DNA of 64,000 nt from Arachis hypogaea (lineage: Eukaryota; Streptophyta; Magnoliopsida; Fabales; Fabaceae), in assembly GCF_003086295.3 (NCBI RefSeq), contig NC_092044.1:70499213-70563212 (forward strand). The letters are read 5' to 3'. Within the stretch, counting starts at the first letter, position 1. Each line of letters starts with the position of its first letter. Below, piece after piece: positions 32,511 through 43,719 of this stretch. The notes below the pieces were generated by a model. The model did no database searches and had not been told where the DNA came from. It saw only the letters and a program-made list of their open reading frames with translations. The position numbers and the translations under genes are program-made.

Positions 32511-35500
32511 TCAATCACTATCATTTGAATCTTCTTCTTCTTCTTCTTCTTCTTCTTCTTCTTCTTCTTCTTCTTCTATAGACATGGGCACATCCACACT
32601 TGATCCTTCTATGTCACCTCTGCCCAATTCCATCAACAAATTAATATCACCCGAAGATGGTACTTGATTAAAGCTTCCCATTTCAACTTGTTGGCATGCC
32701 TCTTCTTGCATGATATCTTGCTCAGGCACATCATATGTATTGCGAGGCTTTACTTGGACAACAGTACACCAATTAGGCTTTTTAATTTCCTTTACATAGT
32801 ATACTTGCTCAGCTTGACATGCTAAAATGAAAGGCTCATCCTTATATCTAACATATGTGGCATCCACATTTATGAATCCATACTCATCTTTACAATATCC
32901 CCTACTTTGATTTCGTCCTACTGGGGGAACATCAAACCACTCACACTTAAATAAGACCACTTTATGTTTTTCGACATAATCTAACTCAATAATATCAGTC
33001 AACATGCCATAATAATCCACACCCCCAGTCAATTCATCTCCCTTCACAACTACTCCACTATTTTGAGTCTTCAAAGATACTTCATAGTTTTTGCTACGAA
33101 ATGTAAAACCATTGATAGCATGTTTTGTAGAAATGTGCACGATGATCAGGACCTCTTGCTAGAGAAAGTAGTTGATTATTCACCCGTGTACTCCCTACTT
33201 TGTGTAGATCTGAAATCTACATTAATGAATAGCGATTAAAACTAAATACTACCAAGACACTCTTCAATTCTACAATTATCAAAGTTTACTCATTTACCTT
33301 CCTTTCAAACCATTTCACAAATTGATCCTTATGCCTTTTCTGCAGATTTCTTGGATTTTCTCTTGTTAAATCTGCCATATGTTCATCAACCCATGGTTGA
33401 ACTTCTTCACAATTCTTCAGCACATAGAATTGAGCTTCTCTGTGCTCTAAGATACTAAGTTCCTTGTATGCCCCTTTACAACTAAATTGGCCAAGTACTT
33501 TGAACACAGCTAATCCCTGCATAGGTTCATTCTCGCCATGGTCAGAAATCTTAGAATTTTTATCCAAATATCTCCCCACAAGGGTCATTGCTTCTTCAGA
33601 GATATAACCCTCAGATATTGACCCCTCAGGACGTGCTTTGTTTTCCACATAACTCTTTAGTGTGCGCAAATATCTAAATTGAATTTTTAAGGAATGTTAA
33701 AAACCTACTTATAGAATATTATAAGGCAGATTCTAAGTTGTTGTCAATTCTAAAGGGATAACCTCTCAATAGAGTACATCCAGCGATATTGAACTGGTCC
33801 AGCTAACTTAGCTTCATGGGCAAGATGAACGGTTAGGTAAATCATCACATCAAAAAAACACCAGAGGAAAAACCGTCCCTAATTTACAAAGTGTTATTGC
33901 AATCTGGGTTTCAAGTTTGTCTAGAACGTCCACCTTCAATTCCTTGGAACAAAGCTCTCCAAAGAAAATACTTAGATGTATCAACGGTTCACAAACTTCT
34001 TTGGGTAAAAGCTCACAAATTGCAAGTGGTAACAGCCGTTCTATTAGGACATGGCAATCATGGCTCTTCAAGCCATAAATATTGCAATCTTCAATGTGCA
34101 TACACCTTCCAATATTTGATGAATACAAATCAGGCAACTTGAGTTCTTTCAAGAATTGACAAAGTAGTTGCCTTTCATTCTCCTTCTTGGTCTTTGACAA
34201 TGTATATTTGGCTATCGGCATCACAAACTTGTTGCCCACTCTATGAGGATGAAGGACTCTCTTGATACCCATAAGTTGAAGATCAAGTCGTGCATTAAGA
34301 TTGTCCTTTGTCTTTCCATCTAAATTTAACAGTGTACCCAGTATATTATCGAAGACGTTCTTCTCTATATGCATTACATCTAAATTATGACGTAACAATA
34401 ATGTCTTCCAATAAGGCAATTAAAAAAAATGCTTTTCTTTTTCCAATTTCCAGCCACCTTGTCATGCTCAGACTTCTTTCTCTTTTTAGTATTGTTTCCA
34501 AACTCCGTTTGTTCAAAAGTCTTGAATTCTTCTAGGGCATCATAACCAGAAAGTGGCTTAGGTGCTTCCCCAAGTTCTCTGGTATTGTCAAAAGAACTTT
34601 TCTTTCTTCGCCATGGATGATCATGCGGCAAATAGCGGCGATGACCCATATAGGAATGCTTGTGTCTATGTTTCAGCCTTTTAGAACTAGTTTCTCTGTG
34701 GCAATACGCACATGCTAGTGCACCTTTAGTGCTCCAACCGGATAACATGGCATAAGCTAGATAATTATTTATTGTCCATAAAACTGCAGCAGATAACTTA
34801 AAATTCCATTTCTGCACCACATCAAATGTTTCAACACCCTCTTCCCACAATTCTTTCAACTCTTCAATTAACGGTTCTAAGTATACATTAATAGAATTGC
34901 CAGGGGATTTAGGGCCTGGAATAAGTAGAGATAACATCCAATTTGAATGTTTAAAAACCATCCATGGAGGATAGTTATATGGAATGAGAATAACTGGCCA
35001 ATTACTATAGGAAATCTTCATATTACCGAACGGATTGAATCCATCATTAGCAACTCCAAGCCTGATATTTCTAGCATCACGTGCAAACCATTCGTGCTCC
35101 TCATCAAATTTCTTCCATGCCATCGAATCTGCTGGGTGTTTTAGGACTCCATCGTCAAGTCGTTTCTCTTTATGCCACTTTATTGCTACCGCTGTTTCTT
35201 CACACATGAAGATCCTTTGAAGCCTAGGTTTTAACGGAAAGTATCTTAGTATATTCTGGGGTACCTTCTTACGAGGGTCATCCTTTTCATTCCCCTTCCC
35301 CTTCCCCTTCACCCATCTAGATTTCTTACACTTTGGACATTCATTAAGATCAGCATATGCTTGACCCCGAAAAAAAATGCAACCATTCACACAAGCATAT
35401 ATCTTCTCGTAATCTAATCCGAAATCTCGAATCACTTTTCGAGCATCATAAAATGAAGTTGGACAAGATTTTTCCTTTGGAAATATGCTTTTTAGAAAGA

Positions 35501-36070
35501 GCAACAAAGCATTAAATGAATTGTTGCTCCATCCATAGTGACATTTCATTTGAAACAACTTGACAATGAAAGATAACCTTGATATCCCACTGTCTGGATA
35601 TAGGCTTTGCTCATAATCCCTCATTAGCCTCCTCCACTTCTTTGCCCTCAGATGAGGTTCTTCTTCTATATTGTCATCTACATTGGTAGCAAAATCTCTC
35701 GGCGTCTCCCTAGTGTTTCTCCTCTAAAGATGTTATACAACATCTCATAAGTGGCAGAATCATTCTCTCTTTCACAATCAATTTGATTTAGATCAGACAC
35801 ATCTATAGGGGATGTATCTTGAAGTATCTCATGATGATGCACCCATGTTTTATAAGAGGTCACTATTCCTCTTTGGCGCACATGATGATGAACTTCGTTT
35901 CTAAATTTGAACAAAAAATTGTTGCATTTGGGACAAGGACAATGTATTTGATTTTTCACACCGGGTTGAGATAAGGCAATATCCAAAAATAATTTATCGA
36001 GTCACTTCCTAAACTCAGGAGTACGCCTATCAAAATTAACCCAATATTTCTGGTAATTGACCATTGGACT
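32511..36070 (-). pseudogene. TNP2-like CACTA transposase, several lesions
   Basis: The product would be an En/Spm-type transposase that cuts element ends. A Transpos_assoc-like start (MVNYQKYWVNFDRRTPEFRK, from about 36065) meets an in-frame TGA at 36002-36004. It continues ALSQPGVKNQIHCPCPKC, shifts frame near 35690-35720, then runs as Transposase_21 (35624-34422: FGLDYEKIYACVNGC, CPKCKKSRW, ARDARNIRLGVANDGFNPFG). A one-base loss near 34421 leads into HNLDVMHIEKNVFDNILGTL and the DUF4218 part. An extra base in a run of seven at 33852-33858 breaks it again before MIYLTVHLAHEAKLAG. Two further exons (33669-33286 and 33140-32511, DUF4216-like) end in a run of Glu. Intron signals are plausible between the last exons. 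Confidence 0.8.
32531..32577. repeat. (CTT)n microsatellite encoding a Glu run
   Basis: About 15 CTT units on the plus strand; on the minus strand they read as GAA/GAG codons that make the acidic tail of the transposase. Confidence 0.95.
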
Positions 36071-37767
36071 AATTTCTGCAGGAGACGAGAATAGATAGAA
36101 GGATGTAAAGAGTGAAAAAAAAGAGAGCAGCATGACATAAATAGGAGGACAGCGACTATCACCTTCAAAATCACCCAAAAAAGTGCAAAAAATATAATCA
36201 AAATAATAAAACCCAGAAAAAAAATAGAATAAAATTATCAACTCTCTAAATAACCAAAAAATCAGATAATCAACCATGTTACACACCAATACTTTCAACC
36301 ACAACAACATCAGCATAATCAACTAACAGTATTTTCAACCACAATATCAGCAGAATCAAGGTTCAATATCTCAGCTAAGATTATCAACTAACAACATATT
36401 TAACAATATTCAAATAAACTAAAGTTACCTTTAGCAGAGATGTAATGGGACCAGACCAGACCAGCAGGAGAAGAAAGACAGCCAAATCAGACCAGCTGGG
36501 GGAAAGGACAACGCCGGATGAGCAGAGCAGCATGAACTATCCTAAATCAATGCAATGTAAAATACACAAAATTAATAACAAATTTTAATCAATATTTCTA
36601 TGTTACTAAGGATCACGTAGTTACCTACTTTACTCAATTCACAAACACAAAAATATAAAAAAAAAAACTAAATCAAAATCACTGAAAAAGAAAGCAAAAA
36701 CTAGAATCAAAATAATAGAACACAAAAACAAAAATTAGAATCAAATATCAATTCTCCTAATAAGCTAAAATAAGATTATCTATCAGATATAACACTAATA
36801 TTTTCAACCACAACATCAGCAGAATCAAGGTTCAATATTTCAGCTAAAATAATCAACTAACAACATAGTTAATAAGGATAATGTAGTTACCTACTTTACT
36901 CAATTCACAAACACAAAAATATAAAAAAAACCAGAATCGAAATCGCTAAAAACAGAATCGAAATCACTAAAATTAAACACACTAATATTTTTAACCAGAT
37001 ATCAAAATAATATTTTCAGTCACAACATCAGTAGAATCAAGGTTCAATACTAAATTAAACTACACTTACCTTCAGCAGAGGAGACGATCAGAGCAGACCA
37101 GCAGCAGAAGAACGAAGCACAGCTGAACCAGAAGAAATTAAAGAGTGCTACACAACACCAAAAGAAGACCCTTTTATCAAATCTTCATCATTTCACTATC
37201 AAGCTAGGAGACAAACTTAAAAAAAAACTCACCTGTACACTGCAGAATAGCTACACCAGAAGAAGGCCCTTTTATTAAATCTTCATCATTTCTCTTCTAA
37301 ACCTACAATAAAATAGCAAAAATAAAGTCCACAAAATTAATATAGACTAACTATATATTAAAAAAAACTCACCTTTACACTACAGAATGTCAGAAGCAGA
37401 ACCAAGGTCAGCACTCAGCGACAGGTTGGGGCCGTTCCACCGTCAAAGACGCATGCCACCGGCAAGGAGAAGTGACCGCACGAGCAGAGCTTTGGCACGA
37501 GCACAGCTTCGGCATGAACAGAGCAGATCCAGCAGAGGAGTGAATCAACAAGAGGACAACAGAGACGGAGGTAGCAGATATAGAGGAGGCACGACGCGAG
37601 AGGTAGAGGAGGTGGAAAACAGCGGAGCCAAGATGGCCAGTACGACAGACACGGAGGTGAGCAGTGGCACACACGAAGCAGATTTGAGGAGCGACTGGAG
37701 GCGCTTGCGATGAAACAAACACCACAAAGGACCACGACGACGCCATAGACGCTTCCCAGGGAACGCT
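36071..37767 (-). other. CACTA 5' leader with repeated blocks and a GC-rich segment
   Basis: The block ATTTTCAACCACAACATCAG...GGTTCAATA occurs near 36331, 36799 and 37011; CTTTTATCAAATCTTCATCA-type words occur at 37170 and 37269. The segment 37380-37740 is GC-rich and open in several frames, but none looks like a protein. I see no gene here. Confidence 0.55.
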
Positions 37768-38235
37768 AAGTTGTAACGTGTTTTGGGCGTTCAACTCCGG
37801 TTCGTGACGTGTTTCTGGCGTTTGACTCCAGACAGCAACATCGAACTGGCGTTGAGCACCAGTTTACATCGTCTAATCACGAATAAAGTATGAACTATTA
37901 TATATTGCTGGAAAGCTCTGGTTGTCTACTTTCCAACGTCGTTGAGAGCGCGCCATTTAAGTTCTGTAGCTCCAGAAAATCCATTTCGAGTGCAGGGAGG
38001 TCAGATTCCAATAGCATCAGCAGTCCTTTGTCAGCCTCCTATCAGAGTTTTGCTCAAGTCCCTCAATTTCAGCCAGAAAATACCTAAAATCATAGAAAAA
38101 CACACAAACTCATAGTAAAGTCCAGAAATGTGAATTTAACATAAAAACTAATGAAAACATCCCTAAAAGTAACTAGATCATACTAAAAACTACCTAAAAA
38201 CAATGCCAAAAAGCGTATAAATCATCCGCTCATCA
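37768..38235 (-). repeat. truncated 3' LTR of element D (468 of about 1,633 bp)
   Basis: On the minus strand it begins TGATGAGCGGATGATTTATA at 38235 and matches 46751-47218. Homology stops abruptly at AAGTTGTAAC (37768), beyond which CACTA-side DNA begins. Confidence 0.9.
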
Positions 38236-39329
38236 CAACACCAAACTTAAATTATTGCTTGTCCCCAAGCAACTGAAAATAAATTAGGATAAAAGGAAAA
38301 GAATATACTATAAATCTCAAAATATCATTGAATATTAATTCTAATTAGATGAGCGGGACTTATAGCTTTTTGCTTCTGAACAGTTTTGGCATCTCACTTT
38401 TTCCTTTGAAGTTTAGAATGATTGGCATCTGTAGGAACTTTGAATTTCGGATAGTGTTATTGATTCTCCTTGTTAAGTATGTTGATTCTTGAACACAGCT
38501 ACTTTTATGAGTCTTGGCCGTGGCCCTAAGCATTTTGTTTTCCAGTATTACCATCGGATACATAAATGCCACAGACACATGACTGGGTGAACCTTTTCAG
38601 ATTGTGACTCAGCTTTGCTAGAGTCCCCAGTTAGAGGTGTCCAAAGCTCTTAAGCACACTCTTTTTGCTTTGGATCACGACTTTAACCACTCAGTCTCAA
38701 GCTTTTCACTTGGGCCTTCATGACACAAGCACATGGTTAGGGACAGCTTGATTTAGCCACTTAGGCCTGGATTTTATTTCCTTGGGCCCTCCTATCCATT
38801 GATGCTCAAAGCCTTGGATCCTTTTTACCCTTGCCTTTTGGTTTTAAGGGCTATTGGCTTTTTCTGCTTGCTTTTTCTTTTTCTTTCTAAAAATTTTTTT
38901 TCCGAAAGCTTTTGCTTTTTCACTACTTTTTCTTGCTTCAAGAATCAATTTCATGATTTTTCAGATTGTCAATAACATTTTTCTTTGTTCATCATTCTTT
39001 TAAGAGCCAACAATTTTAACATTCATAAACAACAATATAAAAAATATGCACTATTCAAGCATTCATTCAGAAAACAAAAAGTATTGTCACCACATCAATA
39101 TAATTAAACTAAATTCAATGATAATTTCGAAATTCATGTACTTCTTATTCTTTTGAATTAGAAACATTTTTCATTTAAGAGAGGTGAAGGAGTTATGGAA
39201 TTATTTATAGCCTTAAGACATAGTTACTCAAAACTAATGATCATGAAGTAGAGACACAAATATAGATGACATAATAAGCATAAAAACCAAAAAACAGAAA
39301 AGAAGATAAGAACAAGGAATGAGTCCACC
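38236..39329 (-). other. element D pre-LTR motif and non-coding DNA
   Basis: 38236-38275 carries the reverse of TTTAAGTTTGGTGTTG with GCTTGGGGACAAGCAA, the plus-strand primer region. The remainder aligns with 27023-27883 of C and has no frame. Confidence 0.65.
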
Positions 39330-40402
39330 TTAGTGGCGTCTTCTTCTTGAAGGACCAATGATGTCCTTAAGCTCTTCTATGTCCCTTCCTTGCCTTTGTT
39401 GCTCCTCCCTCATTGCTCTTTGATCTTCTCTTATTTCATGGAGAATGATGGAGTGCTCTTGATGTTCCACCCTTAATTGTTCCACATTGTAACTCAAATC
39501 TTCTAAGGAAGTGTTGAGTTGTTCCCAATAGTTATTGGGAGGAAAGTGCATCCCTTGAGGCATCTCCGGGATTTCTTGGTGATGAGCTTCCTCATGCGTC
39601 TCTTGGGTTCCATGAGTGGGCTCTCTTGTTTGCTCCATCCTTTTCTTAGTGATGGCCTTGTCCTCTTCAATGAGGATGTCTCCTTCCATGATAACTCCAG
39701 CTGAGTAACATAGATGGCAAATAAGATGAGGAAAAGCTAGCCTTGCCAAAGTAGATGACTTATCGGCTATTTTGTAGAATTCATGGGAGATGACTTCATG
39801 AACTTCTACTTCCTCTCCAATCATGATGCTATGAATCATGATGGCCCGAGGCTTGAGGTCTAGTCTTCTTAGTTGAACCGGCTTGCCTTTGGAGTCTCTT
39901 TTCCATTGAGCTCCTTTAACACATATGTCCATAAGGACTTGGTACAACCTTTATCAAAGTTGACCCTTCTTGTGTAGGGGTGTGCATCTCCTTGCATCAT
40001 GGGCAAGTTGAACGCCAACCTCACATTTTTCGGACTAAAATCTAAGTATTTTCCCCGAGACCATTGTAAGATAATTCTTTGGACTCGGGTTCACACTTTG
40101 ATCATGGTTCCTAGTGATCCATGCATTGGCATGAACTCTTGAACCATTAAGATTCCGACTTGTTGAATGGGGTTGGTTAGAACTTCCCAACTTCTTCTTT
40201 GGATCTCATATCGGATCTCTGGATACTCATTTTTCTTGAGCTTGAAAGGGACCTCAGGGATCACCTTCTTTTTGGCCACAACATCATAGAAGTGGTCTTG
40301 ATGGGCTTTGGAGATGAATCTTTCCATCTCCCATGACTCGGAGGTGGAAGCTTTTGTCTTCCCTTTCCCTTTTCTAGAGGATTCTCCGGCCTTAGGTGCC
40401 AT
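39330..40402 (-). pseudogene. element D ORF2: plant-transposon-type protein, three indels
   Basis: It starts MAPKAGESSRKGKGKTKAST at 40402. The Transposase_32-type core (VIPEVPFKLKKNEYPEIRYE, RRSWEVLTNPIQQVGI) is followed by a one-base loss near 40131, an extra base near 40050 and another loss near 39960. From 39947 to 39330 it reads cleanly: QVLMDICVKGAQWKRDSKGK, then about 60 codons absent from C (EVISHEFYKIADKSSTLARL), then a coiled coil (LRVEHQEHSIILHEIREDQR) and a basic end SRRRRH. It supplies the length that C has lost. Function unknown. Confidence 0.7.
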
Positions 40403-40592
40403 TAATGGTAATGGAAAAACAAAAAGCTTATGCTTTTACCACACCAAACTTAAAATATTGCTCGCCCTCAAGCAAGAGAAGAAAGAAGAGAAGAAGAAGA
40501 AGAAGAAAATATGGAGGAGAAAGGGAGGTGTAGGTTTGGCCAAGGTATAGAAGAGGGGGTTGAGTTGTGTGAAAATGAAGTAGAATGGAAGG

Positions 40593-40603
40593 GTATATAT
40601 AGG
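40593..40603 (-). promoter_or_regulatory. TATA-like box before ORF2 of element D
   Basis: Read on the minus strand CCCTATATATACCC, about 190 bases before the ORF2 start, the same distance as in element C. Confidence 0.45.
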
Positions 40604-40930
40604 GAGGGGGGAGAGGGTAGGTTCGGCCATTTAGGGTGGGTTTGGGTGGGAAAGATTTTTGAATTTTGAAGGTAGGTGGGGTTTATGGGGAAGAGTGGAT
40701 GGATGTGAGTGGTGAAGGGGGTAATTCGGAAGAGAGATTGAGGTGATTGGTGAAGGGTTTTTAGGAAAGTGTGTTATAGGATTATTAGGAGGTAAAGTGA
40801 AAATATGTTAGGTGGGGATCCTGTGGGGTCCACAGATCCTGAGATGATCCTGTGGGGTCCACAAATCCTGAGGTGTCAAGGATTTACATCCCTGCACCAA
40901 TTAGGCATGTAAAATGCCTTAGCATACCAT

Positions 40931-41180
40931 TCTGGTGTTTAAACGCCAAAGTGATGCACGTTCTGGGCGTTCAATGCCCATGTGCAGCATGTTTCTAGCG
41001 TTGAACGCCAGTTCCATGCTTGTTACTGGCGTTCAGCGCCAGCTTTCCTCAGGGCATATTCCTGGCGTCCAAACGCTAGGATGTTGCTTGTTTCTGGTGT
41101 TCAACGCCAGATCTATGCTCTGTTCTAGCGTTGAACGCCAGCCAGATGCTCCTTACTGGCGTTTAAACGCCAGTAAGTCC
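40931..41180 (-). repeat. palindromic GGCGTT-type motif cluster, element D
   Basis: About ten units such as CTGGCGTTTAAACGCCAG and GCGTTCAACGCCA, each nearly self-complementary, at the same place as 25498-25675 in C. Units differ by compensating changes in the centre (TTTAAA, TTCAA, TTGAA). Confidence 0.85.
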
Positions 41181-41320
41181 TTCCTCCAGGGTGTGATTTT
41201 TCTTCTGCTATTTTTGATTCTGTTTTTAATTTTAATAATTTTTTCGTGACTCCACATGATCATGAACCTACTAAAACACAAAATAACAATTAAGTAAAAA
41301 TAAAATTAGATAAATAAAAA

Positions 41321-41336
41321 TTGGGTTGCCTCCCAA
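41321..41336 (-). other. small hairpin after gag-protease, element D
   Basis: Minus-strand TTGGGAGGCAACCCAA, identical to that in C, 65 bases after the protease stop. Confidence 0.6.
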
Positions 41337-41400
41337 CAAGCGCTTCTTTAATGTCAATAGCTTGACAGTGGGCTCTCATGGAGCCACAAAGGTGGTCAGG

Positions 41401-43719
41401 TCAATGTTGTGGATTCCCAACACCAAACTTAGAGTATGGATATGGGGGTTCAACACTAAACTTAGAGTTTGGTTGTGGCCTCCCAACACCAAACTTAGAG
41501 TTTGATTGTGGGGGCTCTGTTTGACTTTGTATTGAGAGAAGCTCTGCATGCTTACTCTTCCTTGTTACAGAAGGATAGTCGTGTGCCTTAAACACAAGGT
41601 AGTCCCCATTCAATTGAAGGACTAATTCTCCTCTGTTAACATCTATCACAGTTTTTGCTGTGGCTAGGAAAGGTCTTCTAAGGATGATGCATTCATCCTC
41701 CTCCTTCCTAGTGTCTAAGATTATAAAATCAGCAGGAATGTAAAGGCCTTTAAACTTTACCAACACGTCCTCTACTGATCCATAAGCTTCTCTTACTGAC
41801 TTGTCTACCAATTGTAATGAGAATAAGGCAGGCTGTACCTCAATGATCCCCAGTTTCTCCATTACAGAGAGTGGCATAAGATTTATGCCTGACCCCAGGT
41901 CACACAGAGCCTTGTTAAAGGTCATGGTGCCTATGGTACAGGGTATTAAGAATTTACCAAGATCTTGTCTCTTTTGAGGTAAAGTTTTCTGAACCCATGC
42001 ATCTAGTTCACTAATGAGCAAGGGAGGTTCACCTTCCCAAGTATCATTACCAAATAACTTGGCATTCAGCTTCATGATGGCTCCTAGATATTGAGCAACT
42101 TACTCTCCAGTCACATCTTCATCCTCTTCTGAGGAAGAATAGTCTTCAGAGCTCATGAATGGCAGAAGGAGATTTAGTGGAATCTCTATGGCCTCTATAT
42201 GAGCCTCAGATTCCTTTAGGTCCTCAATAGGGAACTCCTTTTTGCTTGAGAGACGTCCCAGGAGGTCTTCCTCACTAGGATTTTTGTCCTTCTCCTCCCT
42301 TATGCATTTGGCCATATTGATTACATCAATGGCCTTGCACTCTCCTTTTGGATTTTCTTCTGTATTGCTTGGGAGAAAACTGGGAGGAGTTTTAGTGACT
42401 TTCTTACTCAGCTGGCCCACTTGTGCCTCCAAATTTCTGATGGAGGACCTTGTTTCACTCATGAAACTTAAGGTGGCTTTAGACAGATCAGAGACTAAAT
42501 TTGCTAAATTAGAGGGGCTCTGCTCAGAATTCTCTGTCTGTTGCTGAGAAGATGATGAAAAAGGCTTGTTATTGCTTAGCCTATTTCTTCCACCATTATT
42601 AAAGCCTTGTTGAGGCTTTTGTTGATCCTTCCATGAGAAATTTGGATGATTTCTCCATGATGAATTATAGGTGTTTCCATAAGGTTCACCCATGTAATTT
42701 ACCTCTACTATTGCAGGGTTCTCAGGATCATAAGCTTCTTCAGAAGCTGCCTCTTTAGTACTGTTGGATGCATTTTGCCATCCATTCAGACTTTGAGAAA
42801 TCATGTTGACTTGCTGAGTCAACACTTTGTTCTGAGCCAATATGGCATTCAGAGCATCAATTTCAAGAACTCCCTTCCTCTGAGGCGTCCCATTATTCAC
42901 GGAATTCCTCTCAGAAGTGTACATGAATTGGTTATTTGCAACCATGTCAATAAGTTCTTAAGCTTCTGCAAGCGTTTTCTTTAAGTGGATGGATCCACCT
43001 GCAGAATGGTCCAATGACATTTTGAAAAACTCAGATAGACCATAATAGAATATATCTAATATGGTCCATTCTGAAAACATGTCAGAAGGACACTTTTTGG
43101 TCATCTGCTTGTATCTTTCCCAAGCTTCATAGAGGAATTCACCATCTTTTTGCTTGAAGGTCTGAACATCCACTCTAAGCTTGCTCAACTTTTGAGAAGG
43201 AAAGAATTTATCCAAGAAGGCCGTGACCAGCTTATCCCAGGAGTCCAGGCTATCTTTAGGTTGTGAGTCCAACCATGTTCTAGCTCTATCTCTTATAGCA
43301 AAAGGGAAAAACGTGAGCCTGTAGACTTCAGGATCTACTCCATTCGCCTTAACAGTCTCACAAATATGCAAGAACTCAGTTGAAAACTGATAAGGATCTT
43401 CAGATGGAAGTTCATAAAACTTGCAGTTCTGTTGCATTAAAGCAACTAATTGAGGTTTCAGCTCAAAATTATTTGCTCCAATGGCAGGAATTGAGATGCT
43501 TCTTCCATCAAACTTGGACGTGAGTTTAGTAAAATCACCAAGCATCCTCCTTGCATTATTGTTGTTGGGTTCGGCTGCCATCTCCTCCTCTTGTTCGGAA
43601 ATTTCAGAAAGGTTGTCTCTGGATTGTTATAATTTAGCTTCTCTTAGTTTCCTCTTCAGAGTCCTTTCAGGTTCAGGATCGGCTTCAACAAGAGTGCCTT
43701 TTTCCTTGTTCCTGCTCAT
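41401..43719 (-). pseudogene. element D gag-protease polyprotein, three in-frame stops
   Basis: It starts at 43719 with the same MSRNK as element C. Stops at 43627-43629, 42958-42960 and 42097-42099 all read TAA where C has CAA. The capsid segment contains RDRARTWLDSQPKDSLDSWD and FKQKDGEFLYEAWERYKQMT. A Gln/Ser/Asn-rich linker with a coiled-coil stretch follows. The protease (42075-41401) has CDLGSGINLMPL, with Gly where C has Ser next to the catalytic DLGS, and ILRRPFLATAKTVID near its end. The final stretch again has SKFGV repeats. Confidence 0.85.

Larger units (their letters stand above)
29557..37767 (-). mobile_element. CACTA (En/Spm-type) DNA transposon, one end preserved
   Basis: The left end CACTACAAGAAAAAA at 29557 is the classic CACTA terminus. 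Repeated TTTTGTAACA-type subterminal words follow to about 29910. On the minus strand it encodes a TNP1-like protein and a TNP2-like transposase, the two-gene plan of the superfamily. AAG at 29554-29556 may be the 3-bp target duplication. The other terminus, expected at the upstream side of the transposase, was not found. The sequence joins a truncated LTR of element D at about 37768, so that end is probably deleted. Confidence 0.88.

Noticed and set aside
37387..37794. Arg-rich plus frame and Cys/Ser-rich minus frames
   Set aside because: A GC-rich leader is open by chance in several frames; none has a domain.
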